A stretch of 64,000 nt of DNA from CAWUEX02 sp963921305 (lineage in GTDB: Bacteria > Pseudomonadota > Alphaproteobacteria > Rhodospirillales > Rhodospirillaceae): positions 2,728,001 through 2,792,000 of the forward strand of contig CAWUEX030000002.1 in assembly GCA_963921305.4 (NCBI GenBank), in the 5' to 3' direction. Of the stretch, positions 1-8,796 are shown one piece after another. Each line of letters starts with the position of its first letter. The first letter of the stretch is position 1. The notes under the pieces are model-generated. The model had not been told where the DNA came from. It was given only the letters and a program-made list of their open reading frames with translations, and ran no database searches. Made by a program: the position numbers and the translations under genes.

Positions 1-1
1 T

Positions 2-259
2 GAGGAAGAGGAATGGTACGCCGGCACAGAGGACCTGGACATTCACCTCACGCGGCATGGTGTGAAAACCGTGATCTCGAAAGTTCTGCCGCGCGAAGGC
101 CGCACGGGCCGCTCGTTGATGTTCGCAACGCGCGATGCCGATGCCGATATGATGGTGATGGGCGCTTACACGCGGTCCAAGTTGCGACAGCTCATGCTGG
201 GCAGCGTGACTGGGTATGTGATGGAGCACGCCGTCCTGCCCGTGCTGATGTGCCACTAA
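2..259 (+). CDS. Universal stress protein, C-terminal part (5' end outside window)
   Basis: The gene enters from the left edge, so only the last 85 residues are visible. The tail GAYTRSKLRQLMLGS followed by a hydrophobic VMEHAVLPVLMCH end is the classic UspA-fold nucleotide-binding loop (G-x2-G-x9-G-S type) and last beta strand. UspA-fold proteins bind ATP or act as stress-response partners in the cytoplasm; the exact role cannot be read here. The next gene is convergent on the minus strand, 18 bp away. A second, full-length universal stress protein lies near 57.4 kb. Confidence 0.85.
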   Translation, partial: EEEEWYAGTEDLDIHLTRHGVKTVISKVLPREGRTGRSLMFATRDADADMMVMGAYTRSKLRQLMLGSVTGYVMEHAVLPVLMCH

Positions 260-277
260 GGCACGTTCTGCGAATTT

Positions 278-886
278 CTAATCAAACAGACTGCGCTGGG
301 CCGACTCTTCTTCCAGCCGCCGGGTCACCGGCTCGGAGAGGGCGAAGGGTCCGTCATTGGGCATCAGTGCCGGCGCGAGATCGGCGAATGGGATGTCGGG
401 GTTTATCCAGCCGGCTGCCGTATCGCCGCTCAGGATTACCGGCATGCGATTATGTACGTGTTCTATACTTGGTGCCGGCGCACAGGTCAGCATCACGAAG
501 CGATCCCCGTCCTGCAGGCCTGCAAACATAAATAGATCGTCGCCATCGGGTGCAATGCGCGTTTTTATCTTTCTCTTACCGTCGCGCCGCCATTCATAGT
601 ACGCACTTGCCGGAATCAGAAGGCGCTGCTCCAGCAAGGTCCGGAAGGTTGGTTTCTCAGCAACGGTCTCGACACGCGCGTTGATCACCGGCTGTTTTTG
701 CCAAGGGACGTCAAGACCCCATGACAGAAGATTGACGGACCGATCACACCCAAGGGTGACGGCGCGGTCAGTCGGGCGGACATCTCCGCGTACCACATTT
801 TCCAGCATCACAGGGTCAAGCACTGTGAGGCCAAAGCGCTCAATGAGGTTGCGCACCGGTATGTCGAACTCGTACCGGGAACACAT
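278..886 (-). CDS. SRAP domain protein (HMCES/YedK family)
   Basis: This 202-residue protein begins Met-Cys-Ser-Arg-Tyr. The Cys2 exposed by Met removal is the catalytic residue that crosslinks to abasic sites in single-stranded DNA. Other family landmarks are present: an INARVET segment (Asn), a SAYYEW segment (Glu) and an HNRMPVIL segment (His). Length matches bacterial SRAP proteins. It lies 33 bp downstream of the TPR gene on the same strand and may be co-transcribed with it. I see no strong Shine-Dalgarno. The last residues QRSLFD fit the loose beta-clamp consensus QxxLF, which is inference only. Function is well supported by family knowledge: protection of abasic sites during replication. 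Confidence 0.93.
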   Translation of the reverse strand: MCSRYEFDIPVRNLIERFGLTVLDPVMLENVVRGDVRPTDRAVTLGCDRSVNLLSWGLDVPWQKQPVINARVETVAEKPTFRTLLEQRLLIPASAYYEWRRDGKRKIKTRIAPDGDDLFMFAGLQDGDRFVMLTCAPAPSIEHVHNRMPVILSGDTAAGWINPDIPFADLAPALMPNDGPFALSEPVTRRLEEESAQRSLFD

Positions 887-919
887 AGGTGGTGGGAACG
901 GCGTTTTGGTTAGATCAGA

Positions 920-1420
920 CTAACTCTGCCGTTCGATCTCGCCTTCGGCGCCGACCCGTTCCGCTGCCTTCTTACGGCTGCGCAGCGTCAGACTGATGTT
1001 AGAGATCAGCACGTCGTCGCCCGGGCTGAACGTGAGTGCCCGGTAATAGTCGGATAACGCCCGGTCATAGTCGGCGCGGTAATAAAAGATGTTGGCGCGG
1101 TTGTTATAGAAGCTCCATTCCCGCGGGCGTCTATCGATGGCCTTATTGCATGTGTCTAGCGCTTCGTCGTATTGCCCCTGACCCGTCAGGCCGATGCAGA
1201 GGTTGTTCAGCGCCGCCGCAAAGTTGCGCGGCATCAGTTCGCCCGATTTCAGCGCTTGCCGGGCCAACGACACGCCTTTATCCCATTTGCCGCGATCCAG
1301 CGCATGGGCTGATTCATTCACAAGACCATTGCCCCGCGAGAACATCTGCGCAGAGGCCTCCGGGGTAACCAAAAAAGCCGCGGCAATCACGGCGGTGAAA
1401 CCAATCAACGTCTTACGCAT
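920..1420 (-). CDS. Secreted TPR-repeat protein
   Basis: The start at 1420 is chosen because GGGAGGAG lies just upstream and the product then opens with a clean Sec signal peptide (MRKTLIGFTAVIAAAF, cleavage near ASA-Q). The mature part, about 140 residues, contains two to three tetratricopeptide repeats, seen as alternating small and aromatic residues in NNLCIGLTGQGQYDEAL, NNRANIFYYRADYDRAL and the following helix. TPR proteins are protein-binding scaffolds; this one should sit in the periplasm. Nothing indicates its partner. It is followed on the same strand by the SRAP gene. Confidence 0.8.
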   Translation of the reverse strand: MRKTLIGFTAVIAAAFLVTPEASAQMFSRGNGLVNESAHALDRGKWDKGVSLARQALKSGELMPRNFAAALNNLCIGLTGQGQYDEALDTCNKAIDRRPREWSFYNNRANIFYYRADYDRALSDYYRALTFSPGDDVLISNISLTLRSRKKAAERVGAEGEIERQS

Positions 1421-1543
1421 CAGTACTCCTCCCAATGCTGCATATGATGATTAACCTTAACACGATGTGTGCGCTCTTCTCAAAGCAAACCGGCGTCGCC
1501 CTGATCACGATTCTGCGCTCAAAACCCTTGAAATTCGGGGCGC

Positions 1544-2629
1544 TTAAAATTCAGGGGTCGCATCCCGGTTGGACACCATGAAGCAGTTCACCAGGATAAA
1601 GCCAAGGTTGATGCCGAGGCGCTCCGCGTCCGGTTGGGTAAACGTGTAGCCGAAAAACTCGCCGGCAGAGCCGTCTTCATTGCGTTCGAAGATATACATC
1701 ACCAGGCTGTCGCGGGTGTAGGCGCCGGCCTCATTGTTCATTTGCCAGTCCACATTGCGCAGATTGATCTCAATCGTACGTGGGGTGTCCTCATCGGATA
1801 CGAACCGGGCTTGGCCGCCTTGATCGGTGATTTTGAGATTGTCGAAACGGGTATAGGGAATGTCGCGTCCGCCCGACACGCCTGGCATGTCGGCGTAGCA
1901 GGTAAAGTCCCGGGCGCGGGTGAGTTTGTGATGAACGCCGTCAGGGTTGCCAACAATCAGGTCACCGTCGGTATTAATCAGGTCACCGTCGGTATTGTAG
2001 TCCTGGGCCAGGGTCCATAGGGCCTGGTGAGACAACATCATGTCGTATTCGGTGGTGACCTCGCCGTCCTCCTCGGACTCCCAGCGGCACGCACTGGGCT
2101 CGGTCGCGCCACGGAACTGGCCCGCCTCGCGCCGCCACAACACGTCGCAGCCGGCGATATGCAGCGTGTTTTCAGGTGTGCGGTCGGCCAGAAGGTCCGG
2201 GTTCAAATGCGAGTCCTTGTATCGGGCGATCTCCGCGTCGCTGAGCAGGAAATAGATTTTCATGCGAATGGCGTTGGCCGCATTGTCAGGCTCGAAGCTG
2301 TAAATTCGTAGCCGATGCGGGGTATCCGGCTCATTGTCGCGGTGATCGCGCACAAAGAAAACGAACTCGCCAAAACTGGGCAGGTCGACCCGTGTAATGT
2401 TGGATGTTATGCGGTCATGACGGGCCTCTTCACGCACGCCGAGGCGGCCGTCAAAGTAGACCTGCTCGCGATTGTCGTAGGTGCCGGGCAGCATCTCCGC
2501 CATCACAGCTACGTCGCGTTCGGGCGGCGTACCGTCTTGTCCTTGCGCCCACGCGGCGGCGGGCATAACAAGAGCGCCCAGCACCACGGCCAACCGCGTC
2601 AAATGCCAAAGTTGAAGCCGGTTCGTCAT
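1544..2629 (-). CDS. CpeT/CpcT-like secreted protein
   Basis: A 361-residue protein from the ATG at 2629 (GGGGAG upstream), with a signal peptide ending AAAWA-Q. The mature N-terminus (AEMLPGTYDNREQV), an internal CDVLWRREAGQFRG segment and a following Cys resemble the CpeT/CpcT family. Characterised members attach bilins to phycobiliproteins in cyanobacteria, but proteobacterial members have unknown roles and no phycobiliprotein gene is present here, so the lyase function should not be assumed. A heptapeptide NTDGDLI occurs twice in tandem, encoded by a perfect 21-bp duplication. Gene spacing suggests a single transcription unit. Confidence 0.6.
   Translation of the reverse strand: MTNRLQLWHLTRLAVVLGALVMPAAAWAQGQDGTPPERDVAVMAEMLPGTYDNREQVYFDGRLGVREEARHDRITSNITRVDLPSFGEFVFFVRDHRDNEPDTPHRLRIYSFEPDNAANAIRMKIYFLLSDAEIARYKDSHLNPDLLADRTPENTLHIAGCDVLWRREAGQFRGATEPSACRWESEEDGEVTTEYDMMLSHQALWTLAQDYNTDGDLINTDGDLIVGNPDGVHHKLTRARDFTCYADMPGVSGGRDIPYTRFDNLKITDQGGQARFVSDEDTPRTIEINLRNVDWQMNNEAGAYTRDSLVMYIFERNEDGSAGEFFGYTFTQPDAERLGINLGFILVNCFMVSNRDATPEF
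1955..1996. repeat. 21-bp perfect tandem duplication inside the CpeT-like gene
   Basis: Positions 1955-1975 and 1976-1996 are identical 21-mers beginning AATCAGGTCACCG. The duplication keeps frame and gives two consecutive NTDGDLI heptads in the protein. The lack of any mismatch suggests a recent event or ongoing slippage. Confidence 0.95.
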
Positions 2630-2725
2630 GATCTTCACTCCCCAATGCTGCTCGGATTTTAGCATGGTGGAACGATCCGCAAACCTAAGCGCCAATGCGG
2701 TAATCCGTGCGGTCTGAGACTGCCG

Positions 2726-3394
2726 TTAGGCTGCGACGGTGTCTTGGGTCAGACGCAGGGGGTGGCCGTCCGGCAATCCGGCCAGGGCGATCACGTTCAC
2801 CGGCTCACAGGGCGCTTGCAGATCCGCCAGTTCCGCTGACAAGGCGGACCACGCAGCCTGTGCGTCCGCATCGGACGTGAAGCGGGCGACGACAAAGTGG
2901 CTTCCCGGCATCAGGCTTTCGAGCCGCTCAACGGACTCAGGCCCCGCGTCAATCAAGACAGTTCCACCTTGTTTATCAACACCGGCGACAAAGGCATCGG
3001 CATACCTGCGCCATTGACCTGGCTTGTCCGGGTTGGACATAACCACCAGATATCCCATCCCGCCGGGCTCCAGGCCGTCATCGTCTTCAGCCAATCCCGT
3101 TAGTGCCACTGCCGAGAACCGGCCCGAATTGCGCCGCAAGGTGTAGGCCTCACGATAGGCGTCCGACCACCAGAAGTCTGATACGTCGTCGTGTGAGGGA
3201 AACTTGGCCAGCATCACCGACAGGTTGTCGAGGCCGCCGTTCAGAAAGGTCACGCCACCAGTTTGTCCCCCCATAACCAGGCGGTAGCCCGAATGCTGGG
3301 CGTAAATGGGCGGCAGTCTTTCTTGATATTTGTCCATACCGCTGCGTTCGAGCGGCCGGCCAAGGACAAACAGGTATCCCGAACGACATTTCAT
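2726..3394 (-). CDS. Protein with two DUF1330 (ferredoxin-like) domains
   Basis: The 222-residue product from ATG 3394 begins MKCRSGYLFVLGRPL, as DUF1330 proteins do. It contains two tandem dimeric alpha-beta barrel type units: the first has DFWWSDAYREA, the second starts near GYLVVMSNPD. DUF1330 has no settled enzymatic role. No signal peptide is visible, unlike the similar double DUF1330 protein near 31 kb. The start is preferred over an upstream Met because it matches the family N-terminus. It is divergent from the PadR gene. Confidence 0.75.
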   Translation of the reverse strand: MKCRSGYLFVLGRPLERSGMDKYQERLPPIYAQHSGYRLVMGGQTGGVTFLNGGLDNLSVMLAKFPSHDDVSDFWWSDAYREAYTLRRNSGRFSAVALTGLAEDDDGLEPGGMGYLVVMSNPDKPGQWRRYADAFVAGVDKQGGTVLIDAGPESVERLESLMPGSHFVVARFTSDADAQAAWSALSAELADLQAPCEPVNVIALAGLPDGHPLRLTQDTVAA

Positions 3395-3451
3395 AGTCGA
3401 AACATGCCGTCGCCCGGCCATTCAATCAACCCTTGCGAGCAGGGGGCCGCA

Positions 3452-3480
3452 TTGACATACCTTGAACTACTATGTATTAT
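3452..3480 (+). promoter_or_regulatory. Sigma70-type promoter of the padR operon
   Basis: TTGACA (3452-3457), a 17-bp spacer and TATTAT (3475-3480) form a near-consensus housekeeping promoter 40 bp before the padR start. Arms ATACCT (3457-3462) and AGGTAT (3494-3499) are inverted around it and could be part of an autoregulatory operator, which is inference. Confidence 0.75.
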
Positions 3481-3520
3481 GCCTAGAATAACGAGGTATA
3501 AAGTAAAGCGGAGCCATCCG

Positions 3521-3859
3521 ATGCCCAAATCCAATCCCCCTTTCATGAGCGGCGTGCCAGAACTTCTGGTGCTGCGTTTGCTCGCCCGCCAGGAGATGTA
3601 CGGCTACGAACTCGTCAAAGCTGTGCGTGCCGCTACGGGTGAAGCCATCGCGCTGGGCGAGGGCGTGGTCTATCCCGTGCTCCACAGCCTTGAGAAAAGC
3701 CGAGCGCTCAGCGCGACGCGTAAGCCGGTCAATGGCCGGACCCGCGTGTACTACGCCCTGACTGCGATAGGACGAAAGCGGCTCGATGCCCTAACAGGCG
3801 ATTGGCGGCGCATTCAAACGGGCATTGAGAGCGTGTTGGCGGAGACCCATCATGTCTGA
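3521..3859 (+). CDS. PadR-family transcriptional regulator
   Basis: A 112-residue winged-helix protein. The segment ELLVLRLLARQEMYGYELVK followed by LGEGVVYPVLHSLEKS is the PadR N-terminal HTH signature, and YYALTAIGRKRL is the wing. It is a short PadR without a long C-terminal coiled-coil arm. Start 3521 is chosen by family length and the promoter position. The stop overlaps the next start by 8 bp, a typical arrangement in which a PadR repressor is co-transcribed with a membrane protein it controls. The ligand is unknown. Confidence 0.9.
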   Translation: MPKSNPPFMSGVPELLVLRLLARQEMYGYELVKAVRAATGEAIALGEGVVYPVLHSLEKSRALSATRKPVNGRTRVYYALTAIGRKRLDALTGDWRRIQTGIESVLAETHHV

Positions 3860-4559
3860 AAGAAACGAACTGGCCAAAGATCTCCGAAGTCTCGAAAAAT
3901 CGCTCGTTGCTGGGGGAGTAGCGCCCAAAGTAATCGCTCGAACCATTGCCGAACTGCGTGATCACTATGAAGATTTGCGACTTGATCACGGTAAGGCCGA
4001 GGCGCGCTCAAAGCTTGGTTCGTTTGATGCGATTGCATCGGATCTGATTTTGCGTCGGGAGCTACAGAGCTGGCCGGCACGCTGGCCGTGGTTGATTTAC
4101 GGTTTGCTGCCCATTGTGACTGTCGCGGGCGCTATCGTCGTCGCGGCCTCAACCGTTGGATATGTGTGGCTAGGGCTGGAGTGGTACGTTGGCGCCAAGG
4201 TCGTTCCGCCGCAAACGATTCATCTCGCCGTCAACGCGTTCTTCTGGTCAGTCGCGCACGTCTTGCCCGTCGGACTGGCAGTGGTGATTGGCGTTCACGC
4301 CCTCAACACACGCCGCCCGCTGGTATGGCCGATTGCAGGGGTGATCGCTTTATGCCTAGCCGGTGGAGCCCTGGATTTCAGTGCGCATTGGCCTATGCCG
4401 CCGGATGGCCCCAGGACCGTTCAGGTCGGTTTTTCGTACGGCCCACCCTTTCCTGATCTTCCGCACGCAGTTCTATATGGCGTGATGAATCTCGCTATTG
4501 CGGCAGGCTTAATCGCGTTGGCAACCAAGGTCCGCAACACCTGGGTTTCCGACACCTGA
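3852..4559 (+). CDS. PadR-associated four-helix membrane protein (DUF1700/HAAS-like N-terminus)
   Basis: A 235-residue protein overlapping padR. The first 60 or so residues form a soluble helical region (LEKSLVAGG...AELRDHYEDL) resembling the helical N-terminal domains of DUF1700/HAAS proteins that accompany PadR regulators. Four hydrophobic segments follow, around residues 77-105, 123-147, 155-175 and 205-225. It is probably an inner-membrane protein whose level is set by PadR. I do not recognise a catalytic motif. Confidence 0.65.
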   Translation: MSERNELAKDLRSLEKSLVAGGVAPKVIARTIAELRDHYEDLRLDHGKAEARSKLGSFDAIASDLILRRELQSWPARWPWLIYGLLPIVTVAGAIVVAASTVGYVWLGLEWYVGAKVVPPQTIHLAVNAFFWSVAHVLPVGLAVVIGVHALNTRRPLVWPIAGVIALCLAGGALDFSAHWPMPPDGPRTVQVGFSYGPPFPDLPHAVLYGVMNLAIAAGLIALATKVRNTWVSDT

Positions 4560-4765
4560 AATAAATGAAATAATTTCAATGACTTAACCCGCCCCAAGGT
4601 ATGGTCTTTTTGCAACACTGCGTGCAAATTCGTGTTGGGGCCCTGACACGGCAGGTACAGCGGCATCGTCCAGTGCTAAAAGTAGATTCAGTGCAGTCCG
4701 GCGGACAGGGGACTTCGCCCGCCTTCTCGCATGCCAGTCTCTATTCAAGGTCTCTGGGGGTTCCA

Positions 4766-6985
4766 ATGACACTTCGTAAATCGCTTTTCGCCTCAGCCGC
4801 GATGATGGCCGCCGCTCTGCCAAGTTCTGGGGCGTTGTCTCAAGACATGACGCTGGAAGAAATCGTCGTCACCGCGCAGCGCCGTGAAACGAGCCTCCAG
4901 GAAACTCCGGTTGCTGTGACCGCGCTTTCGGCGCTGCAGATCGAGCGCCAACAGGTTACCGAAACCATCGACCTCATCAGGTCGATCCCAAACATGCAGG
5001 GCAACAACAACGTTACCATCGGCCTGTCCAACTCTTACTTCCTGCGCGGCATCGGGAATACGGAGTCGATCGCGACCTTTGACGTTCCAGTCGGCACGTA
5101 TGTCGATGATATCTACATCGCGCGGCAGAACGGCAACAACATCGAGCTCGTCGATATCGAGCGCATCGAAGTGCTGCGCGGCCCGCAGGGAACCTTGTTT
5201 GGCCGCAACACCACCGGCGGCGCGATCAGCATCATCACCCGCAAACCACAAGACGAATTCGAGGCCAAGGGTGAAGTCAGTTACGGCCGCTTTGATGAAA
5301 TCCGCGGTAAAGGCAGCGTCAATATTCCAATCAGCGACAAGGTGCTGACCGGCGTCTCGGCGTACTACATGAACGATGATGGCTGGATGACCAGCCTGAC
5401 GACTGGCGAGAAGTACAACTTCCAAGATGCCTGGGGCATTCGCGGGGCTGTGCGTGTTCTGCCATCGGACAACATCACGTGGGACGTTTCCGCCGATTAC
5501 TCTGAGACGGATCACCAGAATCTCGGGGCCGCTGTCGATGGCCCTGCCTCGCAAACCAACCGCAGTGCCAGCAGCAGCGGGCCTTGGCAAGGTGCCAATG
5601 GCCGTGAAAACTTCACTGATCTCGTGCCATGTAAAAACGGTGATACAGCCCTCGATTGGCTGGCCAACGGCTGCACGGCCAATGAAGTCTACGGCTACAA
5701 CATATCTTCAAATATTGGGATTGAGGCTTCCGACAATCTGTCGATTAACATCATCACCGGATACCGCAATCTCGACCACAACTTCGTCAGCCCACTCCTG
5801 GACAATAACCCGCAGAACTCCCTGGGGCTGGACGAGTTCTTCCTGACCAACAACGGCAGCCACAACCAGTTCAGCCAGGAAGTGAAATTCAACGTTGATG
5901 CCATGGACGGTCGGCTAAATGTGGTCACCGGTTTCTTCTACATGAACGAAACTAATTTCACCGAGTTTTCCGACCTCATCCGCTTACCCGGGTTACCAGG
6001 TAATATCCTGACCGCTGATCGCGATATGGAGAACAACACAGAGAGCTTCGCCTGGTATGGCCAAGCGGATTTCGAGATCGTTGACAATCTGACTCTCACG
6101 GCCGGCTTGCGCTGGACCGACGAGAAGAAGACGGTCGACATCGACTTTCTGAATGCGGCAGGCGCGGTTATCTTCACGGAAGACGATATTCCGTCGCCTG
6201 ATCAGTTCACCACGGTGCGTTGGACGCCACGTTTCGCCATCCAGTACGCCGTTTCCGATGATGTCATGGTCTATGCGTCAGCGACCAATGGCTTCAAGTC
6301 TGGTGGCTGGAACGCCCGGTCGACGACGGCCAACAGCTTCCGGTCTTTCAACGAGGAAAAGGTTTGGTCATACGAGGCCGGCATCCGTTCCGAGTTTCTC
6401 GATAACCGCCTGCGCTTGAACCTAACAGCCTATGATGCCAACTACGACGACATCCAGATCGCCACGGTTCTGCCCAATACAGCGACATTCGTGACTGAAA
6501 ACGGTGGTGACACCAACAACCGTGGCGCTGAACTGGAGCTATCGGCACTCGTCACTGATGGCCTGACCGTATTCTTAAACGCAGGCTATATGGATGCTGA
6601 GTTCAAGAGTTTGTCCGATCGTGCGCTGGCCAGCGGCTTCACAAGCGATACCGTTCCAGTCCGGTCACCTGACTACACAGCTCAGCTTGGCTTTAGCTAC
6701 GTCACCGCTCTTCAAAGCTTCGAGGGTGACCTCAATATCAATGCTGATATCGCCGTGACTGACAATTTCCATGTCAACAACCAGAACGGCCCGTCGGGCT
6801 TCAACCTCGGCTATGAGACGGTCAACGCCTCCATCGGCTATGACAGCGAGGACGGATCATGGGGCGTGAGCCTCGGCTGCAAGAACTGCCTGAATGAGAA
6901 GTATTGGACGACAGACTTCCTCTCAACCCGCTTCCTGGGCGATCCGATGCGCTGGGCGTTGCGTCTGAAGTTCGCTTACAACTAA
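4766..6985 (+). CDS. TonB-dependent outer-membrane receptor
   Basis: The 739-residue product from ATG 4766 (GGGGG upstream) has a signal peptide (MTLRKSLFASAAMMAA...), a TonB-box-like EEIVVTAQRR, a plug domain with VLRGPQGTLFGRNTTGGAIS, and a long beta-barrel rich in alternating Asn/Asp and aromatic residues. Receptors with this kind of N-terminus are common in marine and sphingomonad-like alphaproteobacteria and import siderophores, vitamins or glycans; the substrate cannot be read. Cysteines in GCKNCLN near the C-terminus are unusual for a barrel and may form a disulfide. It is followed by a strong terminator, so it is probably monocistronic. Confidence 0.95.
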   Translation: MTLRKSLFASAAMMAAALPSSGALSQDMTLEEIVVTAQRRETSLQETPVAVTALSALQIERQQVTETIDLIRSIPNMQGNNNVTIGLSNSYFLRGIGNTESIATFDVPVGTYVDDIYIARQNGNNIELVDIERIEVLRGPQGTLFGRNTTGGAISIITRKPQDEFEAKGEVSYGRFDEIRGKGSVNIPISDKVLTGVSAYYMNDDGWMTSLTTGEKYNFQDAWGIRGAVRVLPSDNITWDVSADYSETDHQNLGAAVDGPASQTNRSASSSGPWQGANGRENFTDLVPCKNGDTALDWLANGCTANEVYGYNISSNIGIEASDNLSINIITGYRNLDHNFVSPLLDNNPQNSLGLDEFFLTNNGSHNQFSQEVKFNVDAMDGRLNVVTGFFYMNETNFTEFSDLIRLPGLPGNILTADRDMENNTESFAWYGQADFEIVDNLTLTAGLRWTDEKKTVDIDFLNAAGAVIFTEDDIPSPDQFTTVRWTPRFAIQYAVSDDVMVYASATNGFKSGGWNARSTTANSFRSFNEEKVWSYEAGIRSEFLDNRLRLNLTAYDANYDDIQIATVLPNTATFVTENGGDTNNRGAELELSALVTDGLTVFLNAGYMDAEFKSLSDRALASGFTSDTVPVRSPDYTAQLGFSYVTALQSFEGDLNINADIAVTDNFHVNNQNGPSGFNLGYETVNASIGYDSEDGSWGVSLGCKNCLNEKYWTTDFLSTRFLGDPMRWALRLKFAYN

Positions 6986-7010
6986 GTCCAACACCCAACA
7001 GAACACGCGA

Positions 7011-7041
7011 CCGGCCAGCCTCTGCGCTGGCCGGTTTTCTT
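7011..7041 (+). terminator. Rho-independent terminator after the first TonB receptor
   Basis: A 9-bp perfect stem CCGGCCAGC/GCTGGCCGG with a 6-nt loop, followed by TTTTCTTTT, 26 bp after the stop codon. Confidence 0.92.
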
Positions 7042-7160
7042 TTGCTCCCAGTGGTTTAGCACCTGCCGCGCCGTCACCAGCCGAAAGCCGGGCTGGATGC
7101 CCCCTTTCACGGCTGAGGCCGATGGGCGTACCCTGATCCCAGCAGCGGCAGGAGGGCCCA

Positions 7161-7499
7161 ATGGCGGGCAGCGCACAAAAAGCAGACACCCACACAACTG
7201 ACTTTTTTAAGTCTGATACCGACCGGTCCGTCTTGCTCCAGGATCTGATGACCGACAACATCGTCACGGCCATCATCAACCTGGGGGCCGAGCAGTGGAC
7301 CACGCGCCGGCGTCTGATGGTGATTGAGCAACTGCTGTCGGAACACGGCTCCATCACCACTGAGATGATCGAGGCGTATATACCGTCTCCTGAGGTTACG
7401 GCGGCCTGGGAGCAGGAACGCGACGCATTTATTACCCGCATCTATGATGTCTTGGCGCGGCGGGGGGATGTTCCGGTCGATGCCAAGCTCGACTACTAA
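7161..7499 (+). CDS. Conserved-looking hypothetical protein, 112 residues
   Basis: Preceded by AGGAGGG at good spacing, so translation is likely. The product is cytoplasmic, helical and acidic, with no Cys or membrane segment. The core (VTAIINLGAEQWTTRRRLMV then EVTAAWEQERDAF) reads as a small helical bundle. I do not recognise a family. It lies 33 bp upstream of the methyltransferase gene on the same strand, so they may form an operon. Confidence 0.6.
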   Translation: MAGSAQKADTHTTDFFKSDTDRSVLLQDLMTDNIVTAIINLGAEQWTTRRRLMVIEQLLSEHGSITTEMIEAYIPSPEVTAAWEQERDAFITRIYDVLARRGDVPVDAKLDY

Positions 7500-7532
7500 G
7501 TACGCACCGCACCCTAGGGAGGAGCGCACCAC

Positions 7533-8720
7533 ATGATGAATCGCAGATCATTATTTGCCGCCACCGCCGCTTCGGCGCTCTCGGCGCAGCCTGTGTCGAA
7601 GGCCTTCGCCAAGGCGATGGACAGCGGTCTCCTGTTGGATGTGGAGGACCGGGGTTCGATCGGCTTGTTCGAGCGCATTGGGTCGCTCAACGTCGAAAGC
7701 GGTTTGGATTTTCACACCGGCTACCGGGTGTGGATGGCGAAGTCCCTGCACCGGTCCGCCCTGCTGCAGGCCTTCAAGCTGCTGCGCGAGAACGGCTATG
7801 AGCCGACAGACGATATGCCTCTGGACGAAGCTGTTGCGCTGTTTACGTCCGATCCCATCATCGCACTTGATTTACATAATTGGGAGCGCACCCAAGAGAT
7901 CATGTGGCGGGAGATCAAGAACGCCTATGACCGCGATGCTGACCGGTATTTAGAGGAGCTCGCTTCAGCCGAGACGCAAGGGCCAGGTGGACTGGAACTC
8001 GATAAGGCGCTCGACATTCCCGACTACGCCAAATACGAAATTCACATTCAGCCGGGCGGTTATGTGGGTGACCGCTTCGCCGGCTACATCTACTACCACG
8101 GGCAGAACGTGGTGTTTCCCAATGGCAACTACCAAGACAACCTGCAGGTCTCGTGGTCGCGTGGTTTTCCAGAGGCGATGAAGGGCCGAAAGGTCGAACG
8201 CGTGCTCGAACAGGGCTGCGCCGCCGGTCAGTTTGCCATGGTGCTCAAGCGGATGTTCCCCGATGCCGAAGTCTGGGCCGACGATGTGGCCGGGCCCATG
8301 CTGCGTTTCGCCCACATGCGCACCGTCGAGCACAAATTGAAGGTCAACTATGTCCAGCAACTGTCTGAGCAATCGCAGTTCCCGGACAACCACTTCGATC
8401 TCGTCACCAACAACTTGCTGGTCCATGAAATGCCGGCGGACAAAGTCAAAGCGCTAGCCGAAGAGTCTTTCCGCATTCTCAAACCGGGCGGTGTGTACTA
8501 CCCGTTGGACAGCTATTCCGGTGACCAGCCGCGCGGAACGGCGCTGGCCAAATACAACGCTTGGCGTAACTACCGCTGGAACCACGAAGTGTGGTGGATG
8601 GAATATTATGAACTCGACATGGCGCAAGCCATGCGCGATGCGGGCTTCATCGTCGATGAGAACGGCCCGGCCGGGCGGACCGACACCACCCGCAATGTTA
8701 TTGGCTACAAGCCGGCTTAG
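7533..8720 (+). CDS. SAM-dependent class I methyltransferase with a Tat-like signal peptide
   Basis: A 395-residue protein after GGGAGGAG. The N-terminus MMNRRSLFAATAASALS has a twin-arginine motif and a weak hydrophobic core, with possible cleavage near AFA-K. Residues 215-340 hold a class I methyltransferase fold: motif I LEQGCAAGQFA, acidic end of strand 2 (WADDV), motif IV-like FDLVTNNLLVHEM, and FRILKPGGVYY. Methyltransferases of this type use cytoplasmic S-adenosylmethionine, so export would be puzzling. The N-terminal 190 residues are an extra domain I do not recognise. The methyl acceptor is unknown. Confidence 0.8.
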   Translation: MMNRRSLFAATAASALSAQPVSKAFAKAMDSGLLLDVEDRGSIGLFERIGSLNVESGLDFHTGYRVWMAKSLHRSALLQAFKLLRENGYEPTDDMPLDEAVALFTSDPIIALDLHNWERTQEIMWREIKNAYDRDADRYLEELASAETQGPGGLELDKALDIPDYAKYEIHIQPGGYVGDRFAGYIYYHGQNVVFPNGNYQDNLQVSWSRGFPEAMKGRKVERVLEQGCAAGQFAMVLKRMFPDAEVWADDVAGPMLRFAHMRTVEHKLKVNYVQQLSEQSQFPDNHFDLVTNNLLVHEMPADKVKALAEESFRILKPGGVYYPLDSYSGDQPRGTALAKYNAWRNYRWNHEVWWMEYYELDMAQAMRDAGFIVDENGPAGRTDTTRNVIGYKPA

Positions 8721-8744
8721 TTCGACATCATAGGACGCAAAGAA

Positions 8745-8772
8745 AAGCGGCGGTCCTAAAGGACCGCCGCTT
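8745..8772. terminator. Bidirectional terminator between convergent genes
   Basis: A perfect 12-bp stem AAGCGGCGGTCC/GGACCGCCGCTT with a 4-nt loop lies between the stop of the methyltransferase gene and the stop of the second TonB receptor. The short A/T-rich flanks on both sides allow use in both directions. Confidence 0.82.
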
Positions 8773-8796
8773 CGCGTTTGTTATGAGCGCTCTGGC

